Assembly (NCBI RefSeq): GCF_900187975.1
Contig: NZ_FZPC01000019.1
Span: 1 to 64,000 of the forward strand
Source: Pseudomonas delhiensis
GTDB lineage: Bacteria; Pseudomonadota; Gammaproteobacteria; Pseudomonadales; Pseudomonadaceae
Direction: 5' to 3'
Length of the DNA stretch: 64,000 nt
Notes under the pieces: model-generated
Databases searched by the model: none
The model's input: the letters and a program-made list of their open reading frames with translations, nothing else
Told to the model about the DNA's origin: nothing
Position numbers and translations under genes: made by a program
Part shown: in pieces, positions 18,213 to 28,433 of the stretch
Layout of the letters: each line of letters starts with the position of its first letter
Position numbering within the stretch: the first letter of the stretch is position 1

Positions 18213-20594
18213 ATGCATCACCGCCTCTCCCTGCTGTACCGCGCCCTGGCCCTGGCCACCCTGCTCGGCGGCGCCAGCCCCCTGGCCCTGGCCGCCGGGG
18301 ACCTCGAGCTGCACATCGCGCCGCGCAGCCTGGACAGCGCCCTGACTCAGTTCGCCGACCAGGCCGGCCTGCACCTGCTGTTCAACTCCGAGGACGTCCA
18401 GGGCCTGAAGAGCCCCGGCCTGGATGGCCGCTACAGCCGCGAGGAAGCGCTGGACAGGCTGCTTTCCGGCAGCGGCATGCGCTGGAGCTTCAGCGACGAG
18501 CGCACCGTCGTGCTGCAGCGCGAGAAGGCCGCCGGCGGCGAGCCGCTGAGCATGGCGCCGACGCAGATCAGCGTGGCCGCGCGCACCCCCACCGACATCA
18601 GCTCCATCCCCGGCACCGTCTGGGTGGTCGACCAGGCCCAGCTGCGCGAACAGCTGGACACCGGCGTCAGCCTCAAGGAAGCGGTGGGCAAGCTGGTCCC
18701 CGGCCTCGACCTGGCGCCGGAAGGCCGCACCAACTACGGCCAGAACATGCGCGGGCGCAACGTGCTGGTGATGATCGACGGCGTCAGCCAGAACAGCTCC
18801 CGCGGCCTGTCGCGGCAGTTCGACAGCATCTCGCCGTTCAACGTCGAGCGCATCGAGGTGCTCTCCGGCGCCAGCGCCATCTACGGCGGCGGCGCCACCG
18901 GCGGCATCATCAACATCATCACCAGGAAGGGCGCGCCCGGCGGCGCCCGCTTCGAAAGCCAGCTCGGCGCCAGTAGCGGCTTCAACAACAGCGACGACCT
19001 CTCCACCCGCCTGGCCCAGTCGGTCAGCGGCGGCACCGACCGCCTGAGCGGCCGCCTGGGCGTTTCGGCGGAGAAGAACGAGGCCTTCTACGATGGCGCC
19101 GGCAACCAGATCTTCATCGACAACACCCAGACCGACCTGCAGTACAACCGCACCGTCGACGTCATGGGCAACCTCACCGCGCAGTTCACCGACGAGCAGA
19201 GCCTGGACCTGCTGGCCCAGTACTACGACTCGGGCAACGACGGCAGCACCGGCATCTACTTTCCGCACCTGAACTACAAGGCCCCGTCGGACCTGGACGA
19301 CGCGCAGATCCGCAGCGGCATGGACACCGACCTGGAGCCGCAGACCCGCCGCCTGCTGCTCAACGCCAACTACCACCACGCCAACCTGCTGGACCAGGAC
19401 TTCTACCTGCAGGCCTACTACCGCAAGGAAGACGACAACTTCTACCCCTTCCCCTACTACAACGCCGGCAAGCCGGCCGGGGTGAACGGGGTGTACTTCG
19501 CCGCCTCGCAGCAGAACTTCGAGGTCAGCGGCCTCAAGGGCCTGTTCAGCAAGCAGTGGGACGCCTTCAAGTTCACCTACGGCGTGGACCTGGACCACGA
19601 GCGCTTCAACGCCGAGCAGAAGACCTTCGACCAGCTGGTCTCCTCGCAGAGCGGCGGCCTCGACCTGAGCACCGCCAGCAGCGCGCCGCGCTACCCCAGC
19701 TACGTGGTCGACGGCCTGTCGTTCTACGGCCAGCTGGACTGGAAGCTGACCGACGACCTGACCCTCTCCGGCGGCGCGCGGCACCAGAAGATGGACGTCG
19801 AGGTCGACGACTTCAAGGGCGTGCCCGGCGGCAGCAACGACTACCAGGTCAACCTGTTCAACCTCGGCGCCATCTACGACTTCCACAACGGCCACCAGCT
19901 GTGGGGCAACTACAGCGAGGGCTTCGACCTGCCCGACCCGGCCAAGTACTACGGCAAGCCCGGGCTGTCGGTGGACGACAACCCGCTGGCCGGCATCAAG
20001 AGCCGCCAGGTCGAGCTGGGCTGGCGCTACGCGGACATGAACTGGCAGGCGCAGACCGCGCTGTACTACATCTGGTCGGACAAGGTCATCACCACCGACC
20101 AGGCCACCCTGACCATCGACGTGGTCGACCAGAAGAGCCGCGACTTCGGCTTCGAGGGCGCGCTGACGCGCTACTTCGAGAACGGCTGGCAGGGCGGCAC
20201 CACCCTGCACCTGGTGCGTTCCGAGGAAGAGGACGCCGACGGCGACTGGATCAAGCGCGACGCGCGCTACGCCTCGCTGTCCAAGGCCACCGCCTTCGTC
20301 GGCTGGAACGACGAGCTCAACAGCGCGCGGCTGCAGGCCAACCACGCCATGAACCTGAAGGACGACGCCGACCACGAGATCGACGGCTACACCACCTTCG
20401 ACCTGATGGGGGAACGCAAGACGGGGTTCGGCACCTTCAGCGCGGGCATCCAGAACCTGCTGGACCGCGAGTACAGCACCGTGTGGGGGCAGCGGGCGAC
20501 GCTGTTCTATTCGCCGACCTACGGGCCGGCCTACCTCTACGACTACCAGGGCCGCGGGCGCACCTTCACCCTGGGCTGGCGCATGGAGTACTGA
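18213..20594 (+). CDS. TonB-dependent siderophore receptor with STN signalling domain (aerobactin class)
   Basis: A 793-residue outer-membrane receptor with a signal peptide (about 1-28), an N-terminal STN transducer domain (about 30-105) that would contact the FecR-type protein, and a plug with VERIEVLSGASAIYGGGATGGIINIITRKG. A 22-strand barrel ends in aromatic WRMEY, the usual insertion signal. The plug wording (GASAIYGGGATGGIINI) resembles IutA/ChtA receptors for aerobactin, schizokinen or rhizobactin rather than pyoverdine receptors; the ligand is inference. It is the likely target of the sigma factor at 16524. Confidence 0.9.
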   Translation: MHHRLSLLYRALALATLLGGASPLALAAGDLELHIAPRSLDSALTQFADQAGLHLLFNSEDVQGLKSPGLDGRYSREEALDRLLSGSGMRWSFSDERTVVLQREKAAGGEPLSMAPTQISVAARTPTDISSIPGTVWVVDQAQLREQLDTGVSLKEAVGKLVPGLDLAPEGRTNYGQNMRGRNVLVMIDGVSQNSSRGLSRQFDSISPFNVERIEVLSGASAIYGGGATGGIINIITRKGAPGGARFESQLGASSGFNNSDDLSTRLAQSVSGGTDRLSGRLGVSAEKNEAFYDGAGNQIFIDNTQTDLQYNRTVDVMGNLTAQFTDEQSLDLLAQYYDSGNDGSTGIYFPHLNYKAPSDLDDAQIRSGMDTDLEPQTRRLLLNANYHHANLLDQDFYLQAYYRKEDDNFYPFPYYNAGKPAGVNGVYFAASQQNFEVSGLKGLFSKQWDAFKFTYGVDLDHERFNAEQKTFDQLVSSQSGGLDLSTASSAPRYPSYVVDGLSFYGQLDWKLTDDLTLSGGARHQKMDVEVDDFKGVPGGSNDYQVNLFNLGAIYDFHNGHQLWGNYSEGFDLPDPAKYYGKPGLSVDDNPLAGIKSRQVELGWRYADMNWQAQTALYYIWSDKVITTDQATLTIDVVDQKSRDFGFEGALTRYFENGWQGGTTLHLVRSEEEDADGDWIKRDARYASLSKATAFVGWNDELNSARLQANHAMNLKDDADHEIDGYTTFDLMGERKTGFGTFSAGIQNLLDREYSTVWGQRATLFYSPTYGPAYLYDYQGRGRTFTLGWRMEY

Positions 20595-20600
20595 AGGGGC

Positions 20601-20915
20601 TCAGGCCGCGCGGGAATCCTCGCGCGGCGCGTCCAGGTGGGTGTGCAGGCTCAGGGCGTGGTGCTGGAGGATTTCCCCCAGCAGCTGTTGCAGCGGCAGT
20701 TCCAGGTAGGCCTGCAGGCTTTCGGCGTCGGCCCAGCGGCCGCGCAGGCGCCAGAAGTCGCTGCTGGTGGCCGGCAGCAGCACCTCGTAGGACTGGCAGC
20801 CGGGCACCTGGTGCGCGGCGCTGATCAGGCGGTCCAGCAACTGCGCCAGCTTGGCCTCGTGGCCGGGGCGGGACCGGATCAGCAGGTGGTGTTCGAGCGG
20901 TTGGCGAATGGCCAT
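20601..20915 (-). CDS. Antibiotic biosynthesis monooxygenase (ABM) domain protein
   Basis: A 104-residue single ABM ferredoxin-like domain (HHLLIRSRPGHEAKLAQLLDRLI ... PGCQSYEVLLPATSSDFWRLRGRWADAESLQAYLE). Members act as cofactor-free quinol monooxygenases or haem-degrading enzymes, and the substrate here is unknown. It has a strong ribosome site (AGGAGG). It is divergent from an AraC gene and convergent with the siderophore receptor, ending 6 bp from it. A haem or iron link is possible but unproven. Confidence 0.8.
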   Translation of the reverse strand: MAIRQPLEHHLLIRSRPGHEAKLAQLLDRLISAAHQVPGCQSYEVLLPATSSDFWRLRGRWADAESLQAYLELPLQQLLGEILQHHALSLHTHLDAPREDSRAA

Positions 20916-21221
20916 GGGCGATTTCCTCCTGTCCCGGGCACTGGAATGGGGGCTCGGCCCGGTTGTGCCAGAGTAGGGGCGGGGCCCTGGCCAGCGGTAG
21001 ACGGATGCTGCCGGCTTCTTGCCTGATCCTGCGTCATCCGCGCCGCCTTGCCCGAAGCGGCGGATTCCCCGGCCTGGCTGGCATGATGGGGGCTTCCCAC
21101 GCAGGCCGGCTTGTACGATCCTGCCGATTGCTTGCCCGATCCTCCAGCGCCCGTCGCCCTGTCACACTTCCCGCGCCCGCCCGGGCGTAAGCTGGACGCC
21201 GCCACTTTCGGAGGCCCCCGT
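20916..21221. other. ABM/AraC divergent intergenic region
   Basis: This 306-bp stretch should hold the divergent promoters. I see no convincing operator palindrome, terminator or small gene, only GC-rich sequence with scattered GATCCTGC words at 21046, 21117 and nearby. Confidence 0.4.
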
Positions 21222-22157
21222 ATGTCGCAGCCCCACGACCTCGTCACCGCCAGCCGCCAGGAACTGGCCGATATCATCGAGCGCCACTGCAACAGCCTCT
21301 CCGGCGTCCACGACACCGCCATCGAGGCGCTGTCGCTGGCGCGCATGGAGCAGCCCAGCGAAGGCCGCATGCCCACCCTGTACCGCCCGGCGCTGTGCGT
21401 CATCGCCCAGGGCAGCAAGGAAATCCGCGTCGGCCCGGAAATCTACCGCTACGACGAACTCAACCTGCTGGTGGTCTCGGTGACCCTGCCGGTGTGCGGC
21501 CAGGTGGTCGACGCCTCGCCGGAAAAACCCTACCTGTCGCTGCGCCTGGACATCGACCCGGGCGAGCTGACGCGGCTGATCGCCGACGCCGGCCTGGCCG
21601 GCAGCACCCCGCGCCCGGCCGGCCGCGGCATCTACCTGCAGCGCCTGGACACCTCGGTGCTCGACGCCCTGCTGCGGCTGATGCGCCTGCTCGACAGCCC
21701 GCGCGACATCGCCATGCTGGCGCCGCTGTACACCCGCGAGATCCTCTACCGCCTGCTGCGCGGGCCCCAGGGCCACCTGCTGCACGACCTGGCGATGACC
21801 GACAGCCAGACGCACCGGGTGACCCGCGCCATCGAATGGCTCAACCGCAACTTCGACAAGGCCCTGCGCATCGAGGACCTGGCCCGCGAGGTCAACCTCA
21901 GCGCCTCCACCCTGCACCACCGCTTCAAGGAAGTCACCGCGCTCAGCCCGCTGCAGTACCAGAAGCAGCTGCGCCTGCAGGAGGCGCGCCGGCTGATGCT
22001 CTCCGAGGGCCTGGAAGTGGCGGTGGCCGGCCACCGCGTGGGCTACGAGAGCCCCTCGCAGTTCAGCCGCGAATACAGCCGCCTGTTCGGCGCCCCGCCG
22101 CTGCGCGACCTGGCCAGCCTGCGCAACGCCCTGGGCGACGCGGCGATGCCGGCTTGA
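21222..22157 (+). CDS. AraC family regulator with AraC_N (cupin) domain
   Basis: A 311-residue regulator. The N-terminal AraC-type sensing domain (about 20-185: RMPTLYRPALCVIAQGSKEIRVGPEIYRYDELNLLVVSV) is followed by a double HTH AraC DNA-binding domain (about 205-300: AIEWLNRNFDKALRIEDLAREVNLSASTLHHRFKEVT and VGYESPSQFSREYSRLFG). The ATG at 21222 follows GGAGG. It is divergent from the ABM gene, which it may control. The inducer is unknown. Confidence 0.88.
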   Translation: MSQPHDLVTASRQELADIIERHCNSLSGVHDTAIEALSLARMEQPSEGRMPTLYRPALCVIAQGSKEIRVGPEIYRYDELNLLVVSVTLPVCGQVVDASPEKPYLSLRLDIDPGELTRLIADAGLAGSTPRPAGRGIYLQRLDTSVLDALLRLMRLLDSPRDIAMLAPLYTREILYRLLRGPQGHLLHDLAMTDSQTHRVTRAIEWLNRNFDKALRIEDLAREVNLSASTLHHRFKEVTALSPLQYQKQLRLQEARRLMLSEGLEVAVAGHRVGYESPSQFSREYSRLFGAPPLRDLASLRNALGDAAMPA

Positions 22158-22242
22158 ATTGTCCATGGGGTTCCCGCGAACGCGGGACGCGGCTCCATCG
22201 CGAACAGCGCTTGCGCTGGCCCGAAGGGGAATAACCCAGAGA

Positions 22243-22275
22243 CGTAGGGCGTATAACCGTTCGCGGTTATACGCC
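22243..22275. repeat. REP family B element
   Basis: CGTAGGGCGTATAACCGTTC and its inverted half form a palindrome, as at 35041, 35133, 55631 and 55815. Confidence 0.8.
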
Positions 22276-22330
22276 GCCTGACCTTGAACGCTCCTCGCGC
22301 CATGGCGACCCGTTCGCGGCTCTCCGCCAT

Positions 22331-22367
22331 GGCGATGGGTATCGCTTCGCTCAACGCCATCCTACGA
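22331..22367. repeat. Half of repeat family E
   Basis: GCGATGGGTATCGCTTCGCTCAACGCCATCCTACG matches the right half (inverted) of the family E elements at 25296-25369 and 50366-50440. The other half is missing. Confidence 0.7.
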
Positions 22368-22436
22368 GAAGCCGTGCCTGTCCGTACGGAGGCGATTCTC
22401 AGCTGCTGGCTGGAGGATCGGTGTCAGGTCTAAGAG

Positions 22437-22645
22437 CCCCTCTCCCCAGCCCTCTCCCTGAAGGGAGAGGGGGCTAGTCCGTGCCGAGAAGGGATATGGT
22501 TTCTGCTGGATACCACCGAGCTTGCCGGCGAGCGTCGAGATAACAGCGCATGCCGAACGGTCCCCTCTCCCTTCAGGGAGAGGGTTAGGGAGAGGGTGCT
22601 CTAAAGCCCAACCCCAAAGTCCCAGGCAAGCACCATTCGCGAATA
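22437..22645. repeat. Composite REP-bounded element, long internal form with decayed ends
   Basis: Two CCCTCTCC hairpin blocks (22437-22471 and 22563-22596) flank an internal segment (GTGCCGAGAAGGGAT ... CAGCGCATGCCGAACGGTCC) that is also present at 39870-39960. The right end keeps only ATTCGCGAATAAG of the REP, and the left REP is missing. It fills most of the 557-bp gap between the AraC and VOC genes, which holds no gene I can support. Confidence 0.75.
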
Positions 22646-22714
22646 AGCCGTGCCTGCCTGTAAGGTAGGAGCGGATTCATCCGCGATCCGGCCGACAGGC
22701 CGGCGGCCTGTCCA

Positions 22715-23098
22715 TCAACGCTCGTACAACTCCAACGGCAACCCGTCCGGGTCGGCGAAGAAGGTGAAGCGCTTGCCGGTCAGCCCATCGCAACGGATCG
22801 GCTCGCAACGCACGCCCTGGCCTTCCAGCTCGGCCACGGCGGCGTCCAGGTCCTCCACGGCGAACGCCAGGTGGCGCAAGCCCTGGGCCTCGGGGTAGGA
22901 CGGCCGCGGCGGCGCGCCGGGGAAGGAGAAGAGTTCCAGCTGCACCTCGCCCAGGGCCAGGTCGAGCTTCCAGGAGTCGCGCTCGGCGCGGTAGGTCTCG
23001 GCGATCACCCGCAGGCCCAGGACTTCGCTGTAGAAGCGCCTGGAGCGCGGATAGTCGGAGCAGATCAGGGCGACGTGGTGGAGGCTGTGCAGGTTCAT
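22715..23098 (-). CDS. VOC family metalloprotein, glyoxalase I-like (YaeR type)
   Basis: A 127-residue two-module VOC fold. Metal ligand candidates are His in LHHVALICSDYPRSRRFYSEVLG (near residue 8), Glu in VQLELFSFPG, His in GLRHLAFAVEDLDAAV and Glu in DGLPLELYE. The pattern fits the SMU1112c/YaeR group, whose substrate is unknown. The start may be 23098 or two codons upstream (23104). It is on the trpA strand, 92 bp downstream of trpA, with a REP between. Confidence 0.85.
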   Translation of the reverse strand: MNLHSLHHVALICSDYPRSRRFYSEVLGLRVIAETYRAERDSWKLDLALGEVQLELFSFPGAPPRPSYPEAQGLRHLAFAVEDLDAAVAELEGQGVRCEPIRCDGLTGKRFTFFADPDGLPLELYER

Positions 23099-23158
23099 GG
23101 GCATGGGGCCGCTGCGGGAAACACGCGGCCCATTATGCAACCTGTTCGCCGGCGCCTC

Positions 23159-23182
23159 GTAGGCGCGAGCTTGCTCGCGAAC
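23159..23182. repeat. Single REP family A element
   Basis: A copy of the 24-bp element (GCGAGCTTGCTCGCGAAC core, with GTAGGCG in place of GTAGGAG), located 8 bp after the trpA stop, where it could stabilise the mRNA end. Confidence 0.75.
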
Positions 23183-23190
23183 CCGGCCTG

Positions 23191-25272
<2,082 letters not shown>

Positions 25273-25295
25273 ACCTCCAGGGAAGCACGGCTTTT

Positions 25296-25369
25296 CGTAG
25301 GATGGTGTTGAGCGAAGCGATACCCATCAGCGCAACCGCATGGGTTTCGCAAGCTCAACCCATCCTACG
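25296..25369. repeat. Repeat family E palindrome
   Basis: A 74-bp inverted repeat with arms CGTAGGATGGTGTTGAGCGA and AAGCTCAACCCATCCTACG around ATACCCATC/CATGGGT. A second full copy lies at 50366-50440 and a half copy at 22331. It lies inside the trpB/trpI divergent region. Confidence 0.82.
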
Positions 25370-25490
25370 AAGAGCACCTCGGCGCAAGACCGTTGCTCCT
25401 ACGGAATGTGCCGAGGATACGACTGCCGGGCGGGCGGGAAAAGCGATAAGATCGCCCAGGCATGTCAGGAAAACTCACAGGTTGAACGCC

Positions 25491-26375
25491 ATGAGCCGCG
25501 ACCTTCCCCCGCTCAACGCCCTGCGCGCCTTCGACGCCGTGGCCCGCCTTGGCGGCGTAAGCCAGGCGGCAGCCGAGCTGCACGTCACCCACGGCGCGGT
25601 GAGCCGGCAGCTGCGGCAACTGGAGGAAGACCTCGGCGTGGCCCTGCTGGCCAAGGACGGGCGCGGCGTAAAACTCACCGATGCCGGCCGCCGCCTGGGC
25701 GAGGCCAGCGGCGATGCCTTCGAGCGCTTGCGCCGCGTCTGCGCCGAACTGCGCCAGGCCGGCGGCGAGGCGCCCTTCGTGCTCGGTTGCCCGGGCAGCC
25801 TGCTGGCCCGCTGGTTCATCCCGCGCCTGGACCGCCTCAACCGCGAGCTGCCGGAGCTGCGCCTGCAACTGTCGGCCAGCGAGGGCGAGCAGGACCCGCG
25901 GCGCGGCGGCGTCGACGCCACCCTGCTGTTCGCCGAGCCGCCGTGGCCGGCGGACATGCAGGTGTTCGAGCTGGCCGCCGAGCGCATCGGCCCGGTGCTC
26001 AGCCCACGCCACCCGCGCTTCGCCGAGCTGCAGCGGGCCGCGCCCCGGGCGCTGCTGGGCGAGGCACTGCTGCACACCACCTCGCGGCCCCAGGCCTGGC
26101 CGCAGTGGGCGCTCGCCCAGGGCCTGGACGCCGGCGCGCTGCGCCTGGGCCAGGGCTTCGAGCACCTGTACTACCTGCTGGAAGCGGCGGTGGCCGGCCT
26201 GGGCGTGGCCATCGCCCCCCAGGCGCTGGTGGCCGACGACCTCGCCGCCGGCCGCCTGGCCGCGCCCTGGGGCTTCGTCGAAACCGCCGCGCGCCTGGCG
26301 CTGTGGGCCCCGGCGCGACGCACCGACGCCCGCGCCGAACGCCTGGCCCGCTGGCTGCGGGGCGAGCTGGGCTGA
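25491..26375 (+). CDS. trpI: LysR-type activator TrpI of trpBA
   Basis: A 294-residue LysR regulator. The HTH spans about 6-65 ([46 protein letters not shown]), close to the GcvA/TrpI subgroup, followed by a substrate-binding domain that in TrpI senses indoleglycerol phosphate. The ATG at 25491 gives [18 protein letters not shown]. It is divergent from trpB, as in P. aeruginosa and P. putida. GTCAGGAAAACTCACAGG just upstream of the start may be part of the operator. Confidence 0.93.
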   Translation: MSRDLPPLNALRAFDAVARLGGVSQAAAELHVTHGAVSRQLRQLEEDLGVALLAKDGRGVKLTDAGRRLGEASGDAFERLRRVCAELRQAGGEAPFVLGCPGSLLARWFIPRLDRLNRELPELRLQLSASEGEQDPRRGGVDATLLFAEPPWPADMQVFELAAERIGPVLSPRHPRFAELQRAAPRALLGEALLHTTSRPQAWPQWALAQGLDAGALRLGQGFEHLYYLLEAAVAGLGVAIAPQALVADDLAAGRLAAPWGFVETAARLALWAPARRTDARAERLARWLRGELG

Positions 26376-26500
26376 CCTGGCCGCGCCCTGGCGCGTGGCC
26401 ATTGGCCGCTGGCGGCAATTTGCTGCACTTCCAGGGCTCGGCTAGTGTCCTACGAGGACATTCAGCACTGTGCGCCGCCAGGCGCGCCAAGGAGCACCCG

Positions 26501-26716
26501 ATGTCGAACCATCACACCTACAAGAAGATCGAGCTGGTCGGTTCCTCGCGCACCAGCATCGAGGACGCCATCAACAACGCCCTGGCCGAGGCCTCGAAGT
26601 CGTTGCGGGACCTGGAATGGTTCGAGGTGGTGGACACCCGCGGGCATATCGAGAACGGTGCGGTGGGGCATTACCAGGTGACGCTGAAGGTTGGCTTCAA
26701 GATCGCCGACAGCTGA
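26501..26716 (+). CDS. Dodecin family flavin-binding protein
   Basis: A 71-residue dodecin. The family pattern [43 protein letters not shown] is almost complete. The Trp in LEWFEV is the residue that stacks on the flavin isoalloxazine. It forms 12-mer shells that store or buffer flavins in the cytoplasm. It has a good ribosome site (AAGGAG, 26489-26494). Confidence 0.93.
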   Translation: MSNHHTYKKIELVGSSRTSIEDAINNALAEASKSLRDLEWFEVVDTRGHIENGAVGHYQVTLKVGFKIADS

Positions 26717-26840
26717 CCGGCATTCGCCGCCGGGCGCCCGCGGGCCGGGGCGCCGGGGGCTTGCATGGCCGCCGTGGCGCGGCCGTTCACACGGGCCCAG
26801 CGGGCCCTTCGTCCATTCGTTCAGCGAAGGAGCATCAGCC

Positions 26841-27065
26841 ATGAAGAAAGTGTTGTTGGCCGCCGGCCTGCTGGCCCTGGCGGGAAGCGCCCTGGCCGCC
26901 GGCAAGCCGTGCGAGGAGCTCAAGGCCGAGATCGACGCCAAGCTCCAGGCCAAGGGCGTCTCGGGCTACACCCTGGAGATCGTCGACAAGGGCGCGGGCG
27001 GCGGGCGCCAGGTGGTCGGCACCTGCGAGGGCGGCAGCAAGGAGATCGTCTACTCGCGGCACTGA
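26841..27065 (+). CDS. Small secreted DUF1161 protein, copy 1
   Basis: A 74-residue protein with signal peptide MKKVLLAAGLLALAGSALAA and a mature domain KPCEELKAEIDAKLQAKGVSGYTLEIV ... VVGTCEGGSKEIVY. Two cysteines (in KPCEEL and GTCEGG) could form one disulfide. The function is unknown; it is a periplasmic protein found in many pseudomonads. A paralogue follows at 27189. It has a ribosome site AAGGAG. Confidence 0.85.
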   Translation: MKKVLLAAGLLALAGSALAAGKPCEELKAEIDAKLQAKGVSGYTLEIVDKGAGGGRQVVGTCEGGSKEIVYSRH

Positions 27066-27085
27066 AGCCGCCGCGGGACCGCGAA

Positions 27086-27106
27086 AGGGGCGCCAGTGGC
27101 GCCCCT
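27086..27106 (+). terminator. Hairpin terminator after the first DUF1161 gene
   Basis: A 9-bp perfect stem, AGGGGCGCC/GGCGCCCCT, with a 3-nt loop and then CTTGCTGTC, 21 bp after the stop. The U-run is poor, so termination may be partial. Confidence 0.55.
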
Positions 27107-27188
27107 CTTGCTGTCGGGCACTCTGTCGCCGCCGCGCTGTCTCTCGTTAGGATAGGGCGCCCCGTGGTGGGGCTGACGAGGGAATGCC

Positions 27189-27428
27189 ATGACCGTGAGC
27201 AAGTTCGCCGTGCTGATGCTGGCCCTGGCCTGCGCGGCTGCCGCCCAGGCGAAGACCAAGCCGTGCGAGGAACTCAAGGCGGAGATCGAGACCAAGATCC
27301 AGTCCGCCGGGGTGACCTCCTACACCCTGGAGATAGTCACCAACGCCGAGGTGAAGGACCCCAGCATGGTGGTCGGCAGCTGCGAGGGCGGCACGCGCAA
27401 GATCATCTACCAGAAGAACGACGACTGA
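27189..27428 (+). CDS. Small secreted DUF1161 protein, copy 2
   Basis: A 79-residue protein with signal peptide MTVSKFAVLMLALACAAAAQA. The mature part keeps KPCEELKAEIETKIQSAGVTSYTLEIV and VVGSCEGGTRKIIYQK, clearly homologous to the gene at 26841 with the same two cysteines. The tandem arrangement suggests local duplication followed by divergence. It is convergent with the lipoprotein gene, 10 bp away. Confidence 0.85.
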   Translation: MTVSKFAVLMLALACAAAAQAKTKPCEELKAEIETKIQSAGVTSYTLEIVTNAEVKDPSMVVGSCEGGTRKIIYQKNDD

Positions 27429-27438
27429 GCCGCCCGGC

Positions 27439-27873
27439 TCAGAACAGCCCGCAGTTCATCCGCCCCTGGAAGTCGGTCTTGGCCACCAGTTGGCCGTTGG
27501 CGTCGGTGAGCAGGGCCAGGGCCTTGCGCAGCTGCGGGCGCACTTCCAGGCGGTAGCGCTGGCCGGGGGCGAAGTTGTCGTAGGTCAGCCACACGCGGCA
27601 GGTGATCTGCGTGGTGTTGTCGCTCATCGCCAGCCCGCCGCCGCCTCCCCCGGGGATCTCGTACTGGTAGCGCACCTCCAGCTCGTGCTTGCCCGGCGGC
27701 ACCTGGAAGAAGCGGCCGTCGCGCAGCACCTGGTTGTCCAGGCGCTCGGCGAGCAGGGTGTTGGCCGGCTGGGTGTAGAGGTCGACCCAGGCCAGCTGCG
27801 GGTCGTGGGCCGGCAGCGGGCCGGCGCAGGCACACAGCAGGGCCGGCAGGAACAGCAGCGGAAGTTTGCGCAT
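27439..27873 (-). CDS. Putative lipoprotein, copy 1 of a tandem pair
   Basis: A 144-residue protein whose signal peptide has a lipobox (LLCAC near residues 12-16). Its mature domain carries AWVDLYT, the strand VPPGKHELEVRYQYEI, a Gly-rich turn (GGGGGG) and GQRYRLEVRPQ, suggesting a beta-sandwich cell-envelope domain. Homologous to the next gene upstream (27939). The function is unknown. Confidence 0.8.
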   Translation of the reverse strand: MRKLPLLFLPALLCACAGPLPAHDPQLAWVDLYTQPANTLLAERLDNQVLRDGRFFQVPPGKHELEVRYQYEIPGGGGGGLAMSDNTTQITCRVWLTYDNFAPGQRYRLEVRPQLRKALALLTDANGQLVAKTDFQGRMNCGLF

Positions 27874-27938
27874 GGCGGTGTCGCTCGAAGCGGGGAATCC
27901 TTCCAGCATACCCCCTGGGCGGCGCCGCGGCGCGTGGC

Positions 27939-28364
27939 TCAGACCTTCTCGCAGCGCCCGGTGCGGCCGCGGGCGATTTCGTTGGCCTGGTCGTCGTAGA
28001 GCCGCGCCCAGGGGTAGAAGCCGATGCTGCCGGTCTCCAGGCGGTAGCGCTGGCCGGCGCCGAAGTCCTTGTACTTGAGGGTCAGCTGGCAGTCGCGCCA
28101 CATCGCCTCGGAAACCGCGGCCTCGGAGCCGATGTTCTGCGGCTCGACCTGGAACTGGTAGCGCACGCGCAACTCGTGCTGGCCGGGGTCGACCTCGAAG
28201 TAGCGGGTGCTGTGCCAGGGCTTGTCGTCCACCTCCAGGGCCGAGAGGTCGCTCTGGCCGGTGGTGTCGAGGTCGATCCAGGCACGGTTGGGGTCGGGTT
28301 GCGGCAGGATCAGCGAGCAACCGCTCAGGACGAGCAGGCCGGTGGCGAGCAGCAGCGGGCGCAT
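27939..28364 (-). CDS. Putative lipoprotein, copy 2 of a tandem pair
   Basis: A 141-residue protein with lipobox LSGC near residue 16. It keeps the sequence marks of the gene at 27439: DPNRAWIDLDT, VDPGQHELRVRYQFQV, CQLTLKYKDFGAGQRYRLE. It precedes copy 1 on the same strand (65-bp gap), so both may be one transcript. It is divergent from the peptidase pair at 28434. The function is unknown. Confidence 0.8.
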   Translation of the reverse strand: MRPLLLATGLLVLSGCSLILPQPDPNRAWIDLDTTGQSDLSALEVDDKPWHSTRYFEVDPGQHELRVRYQFQVEPQNIGSEAAVSEAMWRDCQLTLKYKDFGAGQRYRLETGSIGFYPWARLYDDQANEIARGRTGRCEKV

Positions 28365-28433
28365 GGGTACACTCCAGGGCAGTCTTGTTGTGCGAGGCAG
28401 CGGCGGTGAGGGGCCTGTGCTAATGTGCCGCGC

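Noticed and set aside
17940-20375. Long minus-strand open frame opposite the TonB receptor
   Set aside because: Antisense shadow; the plus strand has a signal peptide, STN, plug and barrel in order.
26441-26500. Small RNA gene between trpI and the dodecin gene
   Set aside because: No promoter-plus-terminator pair is visible in the gap; the sequence is explained as the dodecin leader and ribosome site.
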